From positions 1 to 5,640 of the forward strand of contig QMLK01000085.1 of NCBI GenBank assembly GCA_003646705.1: 5,640 nucleotides of DNA, written 5' to 3'. Made by a program: the position numbers and the translations under genes. The stretch comes from Deltaproteobacteria bacterium (GTDB lineage: Bacteria; Desulfobacterota; B13-G15). Shown here piece after piece: positions 1 through 5,640 of this stretch (position 1 is the stretch's first letter; every line of letters begins with the position of its first letter). The notes under the pieces are model-generated. The model ran no database searches. It was not told the DNA's origin and saw only the letters and a list, made by a program, of their open reading frames with translations.

Positions 1-683
1 GCCCGGGCCCCCTTCAGGAACCCCCGGATCCCCTCGAGGACCCTTTGGGCCTCCGAGGACTCGGGGTATCTCACCAGGATGACGGAGCCGCCATGGGCCC
101 TGTAGGCCACCCCTTCGGCCCCCTCGCCCAGGGAGAGGAGGTCCTGATGGGAGAGGAAATAGAAGTTATTGAGGGCCAAGGGTCCCCGAAAGTAGAGGAA
201 GGTCTTCACCCCTCGGGGGATGTATCCGATGACCTGGGGAGGAGAGCCCCCTCCCTTCAGCCTCGAGGCGATGGCCCTCCCGAGCTTTAGGACCTTCCCC
301 CTGAGGTCCTCCTCCGCCGAGACCCTCACGAAGTGGGGCCCCTTCCAGAAGACGAGGGTCCCGTCCCCGTAGAACCCCCTCTGACCGATGTCCACTTCCT
401 CCCCTCCCCCTTCTCCGGTGAGGAGGCCGAAGGCCCCCTGGGGGTCCTCCATCTCGTAGAGCTCGGCCCTGAGCTCCCCCTCCTCGGACCGATAGTCCCT
501 CACCCAGAGGCGCCGAAATCCGTACTCGTAATAGAGCTCCGCTCCCCCGTCCATGTAGTCGAAGAGGCGCTCCCCTTCGAAGCGGCGGACCTCGAGGCCC
601 TTCATCCCCCCGACCCTCTCCGGCAGAGGACCCCCCTGGCTACAGCCGAAGAGCAGGAGCAACACAAGGACTAAAGGCCCCAT
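1..683 (-). CDS. DUF6599-like lipoprotein, C-terminal end outside the window
   Basis: The reading frame is open from ATG 683 to the window start, giving 227 complete codons with no stop, so the 3' end is missing. Residues 1-13 are a short hydrophobic signal peptide ending in a lipobox (Leu-Phe-Gly-Cys, Cys14), which predicts a lipid-anchored envelope protein. The body resembles the DUF6599 family: DYMDGGAELYYEYGF (42-56), an acidic stretch running into AFGLLTG (84-90), and FWKGPHFVRV (112-121). The family has no established biochemical role that I know of. It is the fourth gene of the operon, 35 nt after the iron-sulfur protein stop. Start choice: a weak purine-rich GGATGGG lies 6 nt before ATG 683. 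An in-frame TTG at 722 overlaps the upstream stop as TTGA and would add 13 residues including a Lys, which the ATG form lacks in its n-region. Family assignment is from recalled motifs, not a profile search. Confidence 0.78.
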   Translation of the reverse strand, partial: MGPLVLVLLLLFGCSQGGPLPERVGGMKGLEVRRFEGERLFDYMDGGAELYYEYGFRRLWVRDYRSEEGELRAELYEMEDPQGAFGLLTGEGGGEEVDIGQRGFYGDGTLVFWKGPHFVRVSAEEDLRGKVLKLGRAIASRLKGGGSPPQVIGYIPRGVKTFLYFRGPLALNNFYFLSHQDLLSLGEGAEGVAYRAHGGSVILVRYPESSEAQRVLEGIRGFLKGAR

Positions 684-718
684 GGCGAGCCCATCCGTAA
701 CACATAGCCCTGACTTGG

Positions 719-2260
719 TCAAGTTGGCAGCAGGAAGGCACCGCCCCGCGTCTCCCCGAGGGGGGTCACCACGATGGCCGGCTTGTCCTCCAGGGGGCAC
801 TTGAACTGACAGATCCCGCAACCGATGCAGAGCCGAAGGTCCACCACCGGCAGCTTCACCCGCCTCGGCCCCTTTGGGGTGACGACCTCCCCCAGGACGA
901 ACTTTATGGCCTTCTCAGGGGTGGGACAGTGCTCCTCGCAGACGATGCAGTCCACCCCCTGGGAGTAGGGGATACAGCGGCTGCGGTCTATGTGGGCAAG
1001 GCCTATCTTGACCTTGGCCTTCTCGGCCTGGGTCAACTCCTGGATGGCCCCTGTGGGGCAGACCTGACCGCATAAGGTGCAGTAGTACTGGCAGTAACCG
1101 AGGTCGAAGTCGAAGACCGGGGTCCAGATCCCCTCAAGGCCCGCCTCGAGCAGCGCCGGCTGGAACCCCCCCGTGAGGCAGACCTTCATGCACTCCCCGC
1201 ACCTGACGCACCTCCTGAGGAACTCGGCCTCGGGCAGCGCCCCTGGAGGCCTGATCAGCCCCTCCCTGCCCCTGGTGGGAAGGGAGGAGAGGCGCAGAAG
1301 GGGGGCCAGGACCGCCCCCGCGGCCAGGGAGAGGAGCACACGGCGGCGGCCGAGGTCCATCCCCTCCACGGCCTCCCCCTTCCCGAGGGAGAAGCCGAAG
1401 GCGACGGCTCGAGAGGGGCAGAGGACCTGGCACCTGCCGCAGAGGAAACACTCCGCCTTCCTCCACAGCCCCTCCCGGGAGTCCGCCGCCCCGGAGGGGC
1501 AGAGCCTCTGACATAGGCCGCAGAGGTCACAGTCCTCGGGCGAAACCCTCCTGCTCAAGGGGCTCAGGAAGGCCACAAGGCCCAAGAGGGCCCCCAGGGG
1601 GCAGAGGTGGGTGCACCAAAAGCGGGGCCTCAAGAGGTTGAGCAACAGCACAGCGGCAAAGATCACCCCCACGGCAAAGGCCTGGTGATAGAGGGGCTGG
1701 CGGAGGGCGAGGAGGTGGGCGCGCAAGAAGGCGTAAAGGGGCTCAAGGACCTTGAAGCCGTGCTCGTAAAGGGAGGAGAAGGCCGAATGGGCCGCGAGGT
1801 TCCAAAGGGGCTCCGCCGCCAGGGTGAGGGAACGGATGAGGAGGCTCAGGGGGTCGAGATACCCCACCACCTGGACCGTGAAGAGGGAGGAGGCGAGGAG
1901 CCCGAAGAGGATGTAGTACTTCCACCGGAACCCCCCAGGCCCCGTCCTCGGGCGCCGATTCAACCGGCTCAACAGGTGATTGAGGGTCCCGAGGGGACAG
2001 ATCCAGCCGCAGAAGACCCTCCCCAGCAGCAGGGTGAGCCCCACCACGGAGAGAGCGGGCAGCAGGACCACCGGCAGACGATGGGTGGACAGAAGGGTCG
2101 TGAGGAGGATCAAGGGGTCGAAGCGGAGGAAGAGGTTGACGGGGTAGGGGATCACGTCCCTGCCCCGATAGGTGGTCTGGAGGAAGAGGAGGAAGAAGAG
2201 GAGGAGGAAGGCCCCTTGGATGAAGGGCCTCCACCGGAACCAGTTAAATCCTTTGCCCAT
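719..2260 (-). CDS. Fused NapH-like / NapG-like membrane iron-sulfur protein (six 4Fe-4S sites)
   Basis: 513 residues. The N-terminal half resembles NapH/MauN: hydrophobic helices at about 12-28, 62-80, 114-134 and 193-211, with two CX3CP loops (Cys84/Cys88, Cys216/Cys220). Two CX2CX2CX3C ferredoxin motifs follow (Cys244-254 and 271-281). Residues 302-324 hold an RRR followed by a hydrophobic stretch, like an internal Tat signal-anchor. The rest resembles NapG/MauM, with cluster motifs at Cys351-361, 390-401 (CX3CX2CX3C), 429-445 (CX8CX2CX3C) and 478-488. NapG and NapH are known to form a quinol-oxidising pair in periplasmic nitrate reduction; by analogy this protein may pass electrons between the quinone pool and a periplasmic partner. 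No nap or mau catalytic gene is visible, so I give no symbol. An in-frame TAG directly precedes ATG 2260, so the frame cannot extend upstream. The gene overlaps the DUF362 gene by 17 nt and has only a weak ribosome site, which suggests coupled translation. Confidence 0.9.
   Translation of the reverse strand: MGKGFNWFRWRPFIQGAFLLLFFLLFLQTTYRGRDVIPYPVNLFLRFDPLILLTTLLSTHRLPVVLLPALSVVGLTLLLGRVFCGWICPLGTLNHLLSRLNRRPRTGPGGFRWKYYILFGLLASSLFTVQVVGYLDPLSLLIRSLTLAAEPLWNLAAHSAFSSLYEHGFKVLEPLYAFLRAHLLALRQPLYHQAFAVGVIFAAVLLLNLLRPRFWCTHLCPLGALLGLVAFLSPLSRRVSPEDCDLCGLCQRLCPSGAADSREGLWRKAECFLCGRCQVLCPSRAVAFGFSLGKGEAVEGMDLGRRRVLLSLAAGAVLAPLLRLSSLPTRGREGLIRPPGALPEAEFLRRCVRCGECMKVCLTGGFQPALLEAGLEGIWTPVFDFDLGYCQYYCTLCGQVCPTGAIQELTQAEKAKVKIGLAHIDRSRCIPYSQGVDCIVCEEHCPTPEKAIKFVLGEVVTPKGPRRVKLPVVDLRLCIGCGICQFKCPLEDKPAIVVTPLGETRGGAFLLPT
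1292..1360 (-). other. Internal Tat-like signal-anchor segment of the iron-sulfur fusion
   Basis: These codons encode residues 301-323 of the fusion protein: Met, Asp, Leu, Gly, then Arg305-Arg307, then about 17 mostly hydrophobic residues (V, L, A, G). The pattern matches the n- and h-regions of a Tat signal, the kind of leader that free-standing NapG-type proteins carry. Here it sits between the cytoplasmic-type ferredoxin pair and the NapG-like half, so it probably marks the fusion joint and an additional membrane crossing. Residue 301 is an ATG, preceded by a GGGGAGG run about 11 nt upstream, so internal translation initiation is conceivable. There is no usual Tat Phe-Leu-Lys after the arginines (it reads Val-Leu-Leu), so Tat dependence is an inference. 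Confidence 0.6.
2179..2211. other. 33-nt homopurine/homopyrimidine tract
   Basis: The plus strand is uninterrupted purine here (GGA/AGA/GAA mixtures). On the coding (minus) strand it is the pyrimidine run specifying the Leu/Phe-rich first membrane helix of the iron-sulfur protein. TTC/CTC codons for Phe and Leu are enough to explain it, so it is most likely a coding by-product. Such tracts can form triplex DNA or promote slippage. Confidence 0.5.
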
Positions 2261-3125
2261 CTAATCGCTTTATCCGGACCCTCCTGAGGTCCATCTCCCC
2301 AAGCCCCCTCCTGTGGGCCGCTGGGATGCAGCCCACCTCTTCAGGATCCAGGCCGAAGAGGCGGGCCCCACAGGCATCGACCGCCACCTGATCCGTCCCC
2401 ACGACGACCGTATTCATCTCCTTTACGTAGTTCAGGCTCCCCCCTTGAGGGCCTCCGGCCGTAAGGACCCTGGTGGCGTCCAGGACCACCAACTGCGGCC
2501 GGAAGAAGGCGGCCAGATCCGCCAGGGCCTCACTAAGCTGCCAGTGGAGCTGGGCCCGCCGGCCCCCGATCAGGCCCATCAGGTTCTTCATCCCCATGGT
2601 GAGGCGGGCGAGGCTGTGGTGTTTGAGGACAGGGACGTTGACGATCTTGTCCACCTCCAGGGCGTCCCCGTAGACCTCCCACTCCTTCAGGACCTCACCC
2701 CCTATCCTGACCCTCCTGAACCTCCCGGGTTCCACGTAGTAGACCTCCGCCCCCGCGCCCTTGGCCGCCTGCATGATCCCGCTGCGCCTGTACACCCTCC
2801 GGGGGTCGTCGCAGGAGTGATCGAAGACCTTCACCTTCCTCGCCCCTGCATCGAGGCACAGCTTGACCACTGCGGCCACGACCTCCGGGTTGGTGTTGGC
2901 GGCAAACCGAGGGGGTCTGTCCCAAGACATGTTCGGCTTGACCAGCACGACGTCCCCCCTCGAGATGAAGCGGCCCATTCCACCGAGGGCCTCGAGGGCC
3001 GCTGTCAGGGCCTCCTCAGGGGGGCCCTTGGCGATGACCAAATCCGGCCTCCCTGAGGCCAACCCTTGCTCCCATGGCAGCAAGGCCGAAAGGAGAAGGA
3101 ACTTCAGAAAGGACCTGCGGTCCAT
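2244..3125 (-). CDS. Tat-exported DUF362 domain protein
   Basis: 293 residues from ATG 3125. The N-terminus is a classic Tat leader: DRRSFLK at residues 2-8, then a hydrophobic stretch LLLSALLPW, so export in folded form to the periplasm is expected. The rest fits DUF362 (PF04015): VLVKPN (60-65), TNPEVV (78-83), FDHS (101-104), NVPVLKHH (163-170), MKNLMG (179-184), and the C-terminal VAVDACGA region. Length is ordinary for a single-domain member. Some DUF362 proteins carry a fused ferredoxin domain; this one has none, but the next gene encodes a multi-cluster iron-sulfur protein. No enzymatic activity is established for this type. Start choice: GAGGGG lies 6 nt before ATG 3125. An in-frame GTG at 3143 would add six residues, but its only purine run abuts the codon. 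The start is 1 nt after the glycosyltransferase stop, and the TAA stop lies inside the next gene. Confidence 0.9.
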   Translation of the reverse strand: MDRRSFLKFLLLSALLPWEQGLASGRPDLVIAKGPPEEALTAALEALGGMGRFISRGDVVLVKPNMSWDRPPRFAANTNPEVVAAVVKLCLDAGARKVKVFDHSCDDPRRVYRRSGIMQAAKGAGAEVYYVEPGRFRRVRIGGEVLKEWEVYGDALEVDKIVNVPVLKHHSLARLTMGMKNLMGLIGGRRAQLHWQLSEALADLAAFFRPQLVVLDATRVLTAGGPQGGSLNYVKEMNTVVVGTDQVAVDACGARLFGLDPEEVGCIPAAHRRGLGEMDLRRVRIKRLDGQRI

Positions 3126-3126
3126 C

Positions 3127-4632
3127 TCAGTCCCCTCTATCACCCCCTCGGGGAGATGTCAACGGAAGGCCCTTGAAGCCCTCACAGAGGTAGAGGCTGA
3201 AGCCCTTCACGAACTTGCCTTGATAGGTCACCTCCACGTCCTCCGCCCACTCGCACCGCTCGAAGGCCCTCCGGAGGGGTTCGGGGACCGCCCTGCCCTT
3301 CTTGGTGACGTAGATGGCGTCCGAGCCCACCTCCTGTTGCAGGCCACCCCATAGGTCGAACTGGCTGCGCGGGTAACCCTTGGGGTTGTAGAAGTACACC
3401 CGGGGAAAGGCCCCCGGCACGTAGAAGGCCAGCTCCGCCACAAAGCGCCTGTCATGGCTGATGAGGAAGGGGGCCCCACCGTGTCTCTCCCTCAGCCCCT
3501 TGACCTCCTGCCCGAGCTTCCTCCAGCCCATGATCCGCGAGGTGGGCAGATCCCCCTGGGGAATGGGGAGGGCCCGGAGGAGGTCCATCCCGTAGGTGAG
3601 GAGGCAGATAGCCCCTCCCAAGGCCACCGCAGCCCTGAGCAACCTCCTCTTCCTCCTCTCGGGCCACGGGGCCTCAAGGACCGAGGCCGCCGCGAGGACG
3701 AAGGCCCCGAGGTAGGCCGGGGCAGCCCAGTTGGCATAGCAGGGGGCGGTAAAGCTGATGGCCAAACAGAGGCCGAGCAGGGGGGCCGAAGAGCAGAAGG
3801 GGAAGAGGTAGGGATCGGGTCCCCCCCTCAGGACCTCCCTCGTCCCTCTCCAGAGGCCATAGGCCACGAGGCAGAAGGTCAGAGGGGTGAGGAGCCCGAA
3901 TTGGGTGCCCACGAACTCCAGAAAGGTCCAGGGGCTAAGGCCTCTGCTTTGGACCAGCGACGCCGTATGGCGGAAGGCCACGAGGCCGTGCCGCCACTCC
4001 CAGAGGAGGTGGGGGAGGAAGATGAGGGAGCCTATGGCCACCCAAAGGTACGGCTCCTTCCTCCTCAGCCAGCCCCTGGCCCGCGGGGCGAGGAGCAAAT
4101 AGGCGAAGACGGACGGCACCAGGGCCCCCATGGTGTACTTGCTCAGGAGCCCCCCTCCGAGGGTGAGCCCTCCGAGGTACCAGTAGGCCTCCTTCCCTTC
4201 CACGGCCCGCCAGAGGAAGAGGAGACTGAGGGCCCAGAAGGCGATCAAGGGGGGGTCGATGGTCATGATGAGCCCCCCCAACGGCCCCCCCACGGTGGTG
4301 ACGGCCAACAGGAAACTCCAAAGGGCCACCCGGGGGTTGAAGAGGCCCTTGGCCAGGTAGAAGAGGGCGATGTAAGTGACGAAGGAGAAGACAGGGGCCC
4401 CCAACCGGACGAAGAAGGGGCTGTCACCGCCCAGGGCCGTGCTCAGGGCCATGACCCAGGCCACCAGGGGGGGTTTGCTGAAATAGCCCCAGGCGAGCCT
4501 CTTGGACCACGTCCAGTAGTAAGCCTCGTCAGGGGCCAGGTCGTAGGGGTTGATCCACAGGTACAAGAGCTGGAAGCAGAAGAACCCCCCCGCCAGGACC
4601 CAGAAGAGCCGCTCATATCTCCCCTCTTCCAT
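3127..4632 (-). CDS. Glycosyltransferase family 39 (ArnT/PMT-like GT-C) integral membrane protein
   Basis: 501 residues from ATG 4632. It is a polytopic membrane protein of the ArnT/protein-mannosyltransferase GT-C fold, which transfers sugars from polyprenyl-phosphate donors on the outer face of the inner membrane. After a first helix (about 10-26) comes APDEAYYWTW (33-42), holding the Asp-Glu pair (35-36) typical of the catalytic first loop, then SKPPLVAW (52-59). Further family-like segments are MTIDPPLIAFW, LLSKYTMGALVP, PHLLWEWRHG and NWAAPAY. The last third is a soluble, probably periplasmic domain that includes SQFDLWGG. Donor and acceptor cannot be read from sequence; lipid A, a surface polysaccharide or protein are all possible. 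It is the first gene of the operon, divergent from mutS. Start: an in-frame GTG at 4650 would add six residues. Neither start has a clear Shine-Dalgarno; I prefer the ATG because a candidate promoter has its -10 between the two. Confidence 0.88.
   Translation of the reverse strand: MEEGRYERLFWVLAGGFFCFQLLYLWINPYDLAPDEAYYWTWSKRLAWGYFSKPPLVAWVMALSTALGGDSPFFVRLGAPVFSFVTYIALFYLAKGLFNPRVALWSFLLAVTTVGGPLGGLIMTIDPPLIAFWALSLLFLWRAVEGKEAYWYLGGLTLGGGLLSKYTMGALVPSVFAYLLLAPRARGWLRRKEPYLWVAIGSLIFLPHLLWEWRHGLVAFRHTASLVQSRGLSPWTFLEFVGTQFGLLTPLTFCLVAYGLWRGTREVLRGGPDPYLFPFCSSAPLLGLCLAISFTAPCYANWAAPAYLGAFVLAAASVLEAPWPERRKRRLLRAAVALGGAICLLTYGMDLLRALPIPQGDLPTSRIMGWRKLGQEVKGLRERHGGAPFLISHDRRFVAELAFYVPGAFPRVYFYNPKGYPRSQFDLWGGLQQEVGSDAIYVTKKGRAVPEPLRRAFERCEWAEDVEVTYQGKFVKGFSLYLCEGFKGLPLTSPRGGDRGD
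3132..3137 (-). promoter_or_regulatory. Ribosome binding site of the DUF362 gene
   Basis: GAGGGG on the minus strand lies 6 nt upstream of ATG 3125, inside the last codons of the glycosyltransferase gene. It decides the ATG start over the in-frame GTG at 3143 and suggests translation coupled to the upstream gene. Confidence 0.65.
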
Positions 4633-4640
4633 GGGGGCAA

Positions 4641-4669
4641 GTTTTAACACAAAGGCCGCCGGCGATCAA
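4641..4669 (-). promoter_or_regulatory. Candidate sigma-70-type promoter of the glycosyltransferase operon
   Basis: On the minus strand, TTGATC (4669-4664) and TAAAAC (4646-4641) are separated by 17 nt, each matching 4 of 6 consensus bases, with a TG one base before the -10 (extended -10). This is one of the few AT-richer stretches in the window and lies just upstream of the operon. Predicted transcription would start near 4634, almost at ATG 4632. It was found by eye and is not verified. Confidence 0.4.
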
Positions 4670-4681
4670 AAACCCCGACCG

Positions 4682-4711
4682 TTGCCTTCCGCAGGCCCTT
4701 TCTGCTACCAT
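4682..4711 (+). promoter_or_regulatory. Candidate promoter of mutS
   Basis: TTGCCT (4682-4687) and TACCAT (4706-4711) are spaced by 18 nt, each matching 4 of 6 sigma-70 consensus bases, with TG one base before the -10. A transcript would start near 4718, leaving a leader of about 46 nt before GTG 4764. The match is modest, and the position between divergent genes is its main support. Confidence 0.35.
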
Positions 4712-4751
4712 GCCTCCTGTACTCCTTCCCATGGGCTTTCGATCTCCTTCC

Positions 4752-4755
4752 GGAG
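4752..4755 (+). promoter_or_regulatory. Ribosome binding site of mutS
   Basis: GGAG sits 8 nt before GTG 4764 and supports that codon as the mutS start over in-frame ATG codons at 4710, 4731 and 4788. None of those three has a well-placed Shine-Dalgarno sequence. Confidence 0.5.
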
Positions 4756-4763
4756 CCAAGGGG

Positions 4764-5640
4764 GTGCAGAGGGACCTCACCCCCGCCATGAGGCAATACC
4801 TCGAGATAAAGGGGCGCTATCCAGACTGCATCCTCTTCTTCCGCATGGGCGACTTCTACGAGATGTTCTTCGAGGACGCGGTGCTGGCCTCCCAGATCCT
4901 GGAGATCGCCCTCACCACCAGGGAGAAGGGGAAGGAGAGGCCGATCCCCATGTGCGGCGTCCCCTATCACGCCGCCGCCCCCTACATCGCCAAGCTGATC
5001 GAACACGGCCACAAGGTGGCCCTGTGCGAACAGGTGGAGGACCCTAGACAGGCCCGGGGGATCGTGAGGCGGGAGGTGGTGAGGGTCATCACCCCCGGGA
5101 TGGTAGTGGAGGAGGAGAACCTTCCCGAAGGGGAGAACAACTACCTGATGTCCCTCTTTCCCGATCGGGGGGGCTTCGGCCTCTGCTTCTTCGACCTCTC
5201 CACCGGGGAGTTCAAGGGCTGTCTCCTCCAGGATGAGGACCTCCTCGGGGCCGAGATAAGGAGGAACAGGCCCAAGGAGGCGCTGTTGCCCGAAGGGGAG
5301 GAGGGCTGGGGGAGGACCCTGAGGGGCCTTGTGCCGTCGCTTCTGGTCAACTTCCGCCCCGTGGGGGACTTCGTCCCGCTCCCCGATCCATCGATCCCCG
5401 AGGGACTCCCTGAGGCCTTGGGGGCCGCAGCTGCAGCGGTGCTCCACTACGTCCGCTCCACCCAGAGGGAGAGGCCGGGGCACATAAGGCCCCTCTCCCC
5501 TTACGAGGTGCAGGGGTACCTCGTCCTGGACGAGACCACCCAGAGGAACCTGGAGCTCTTCGAGACGAGCAGGGGCTCGGGGACCTCCCTTTTTCGGGTC
5601 CTGGACCGCACCGCCACCTCCATGGGGCGGAGGCACCTGA
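4764..5640 (+). CDS. mutS: DNA mismatch repair protein MutS, N-terminal part
   Basis: 292 complete codons from GTG 4764; the frame runs off the window end. MutS recognises mismatches and small loops in DNA and recruits MutL. The N-terminal signature is clear: LTPAMRQYLEIK (5-16), then RMGDFYEMF (27-35) containing the mismatch-probing Phe-X-Glu motif (Phe31, Glu33). CGVPYHA and ALCEQVEDP complete the mismatch-binding domain. VRVITPGMVVEE begins the connector domain, and the final part (HIRPLSPYEV through TSMGRRHL) enters the lever/core domain. The Walker ATPase and C-terminal parts lie outside the window. The GTG start gives the usual MutS beginning a few residues before LTP and has GGAG 8 nt upstream; the in-frame ATG at 4731 would add 11 residues (18 from ATG 4710). 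No frameshift is seen. It is divergent from the glycosyltransferase operon and probably functionally unrelated to it. Confidence 0.96.
   Translation, partial: MQRDLTPAMRQYLEIKGRYPDCILFFRMGDFYEMFFEDAVLASQILEIALTTREKGKERPIPMCGVPYHAAAPYIAKLIEHGHKVALCEQVEDPRQARGIVRREVVRVITPGMVVEEENLPEGENNYLMSLFPDRGGFGLCFFDLSTGEFKGCLLQDEDLLGAEIRRNRPKEALLPEGEEGWGRTLRGLVPSLLVNFRPVGDFVPLPDPSIPEGLPEALGAAAAAVLHYVRSTQRERPGHIRPLSPYEVQGYLVLDETTQRNLELFETSRGSGTSLFRVLDRTATSMGRRHL

Noticed and set aside
45..674. Two plus-strand frames (45-290 and 333-674)
   Set aside because: They lie opposite the continuous minus-strand DUF6599-like lipoprotein frame, which has a signal peptide, a lipobox and family motifs.
684..718. Terminator or separate promoter between the Fe-S gene and the lipoprotein gene
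   Set aside because: No stem followed by a T-run and no convincing promoter hexamers are seen in these 35 nt; read-through in one operon is simpler.
719..2260. Naming the Fe-S gene napH, napG or mauN
   Set aside because: Only the domain types match. The catalytic partners of those pathways are absent from the window and the fused architecture differs from the named genes.
1607..3056. Long plus-strand open frames opposite the Fe-S fusion and DUF362 genes (1607-2287 and 2313-3056)
   Set aside because: The same antisense effect: Glu/Gly/Pro/His-rich translations, including a poly-Glu run caused by the purine tract. The minus-strand genes have clear family motifs throughout.
3454..4647. A 397-codon open frame on the plus strand opposite the glycosyltransferase
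   Set aside because: Its product is a low-complexity run of Gly, Pro, Glu and Arg with no domain motifs. It mirrors the GC-biased codons of the well-supported membrane protein on the other strand.
4710..4733. Upstream in-frame ATG codons (4710, 4731) as mutS starts
   Set aside because: Neither has a Shine-Dalgarno, the first falls inside the candidate -10 element, and the added residues are not typical of MutS. GTG 4764 has GGAG at good spacing and gives the usual N-terminus.
4644..5636. A 330-codon minus-strand frame opposite mutS
   Set aside because: The plus-strand MutS translation is unmistakable. The antisense product is low-complexity His/Gly/Pro-rich sequence without a recognisable domain.

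Overview
This is a GC-rich bacterial window made almost entirely of protein-coding sequence. Arginine is written very often as AGG/AGA, glycine as GGG and leucine as CTC. A twin-arginine (Tat) signal, a lipoprotein signal peptide, a NapH-like membrane iron-sulfur protein and an ArnT-type GT-C glycosyltransferase together suggest a diderm bacterium with an anaerobic or respiratory lifestyle. The codon choice and gene mix remind me of Desulfobacterota or related, possibly thermophilic, lineages. That placement is an inference; there is no rRNA or lineage marker apart from a partial mutS.

Layout: positions 1-4632 (minus strand) hold four tightly packed genes in the transcription order GT39/ArnT-like glycosyltransferase (4632-3127), Tat-exported DUF362 protein (3125-2244), a 513-residue fusion of a NapH-like membrane half and a NapG-like ferredoxin half (2260-719), and a DUF6599-like lipoprotein (683 to beyond the window start). 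The gaps are 1 nt, a 17-nt overlap and 35 nt, so this looks like one operon. Positions about 4633-4763 are a short divergent intergenic region with a candidate promoter on each strand. From 4764 to the end, on the plus strand, is the 5' part of mutS (mismatch repair), cut by the window edge.

How the genes may work together: the last three operon products all point to the cell envelope. The fusion protein has the features of a quinol-linked electron carrier (two CX3CP loops, two ferredoxin clusters expected on the cytoplasmic side, an internal Tat-like RRR plus hydrophobic segment, then four more clusters expected in the periplasm). The DUF362 protein carries an N-terminal Tat motif, and the DUF6599 protein a lipobox. 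No nitrate reductase, methylamine dehydrogenase or cytochrome lies in the window, so the partner and substrate of this putative redox module are unknown. The glycosyltransferase heads the same transcript but may have an independent role in envelope glycan or lipid modification.

The most interesting content is this DUF362 / NapH-NapG fusion / DUF6599 module. There are no RNA genes, mobile elements, CRISPR arrays or convincing terminators.
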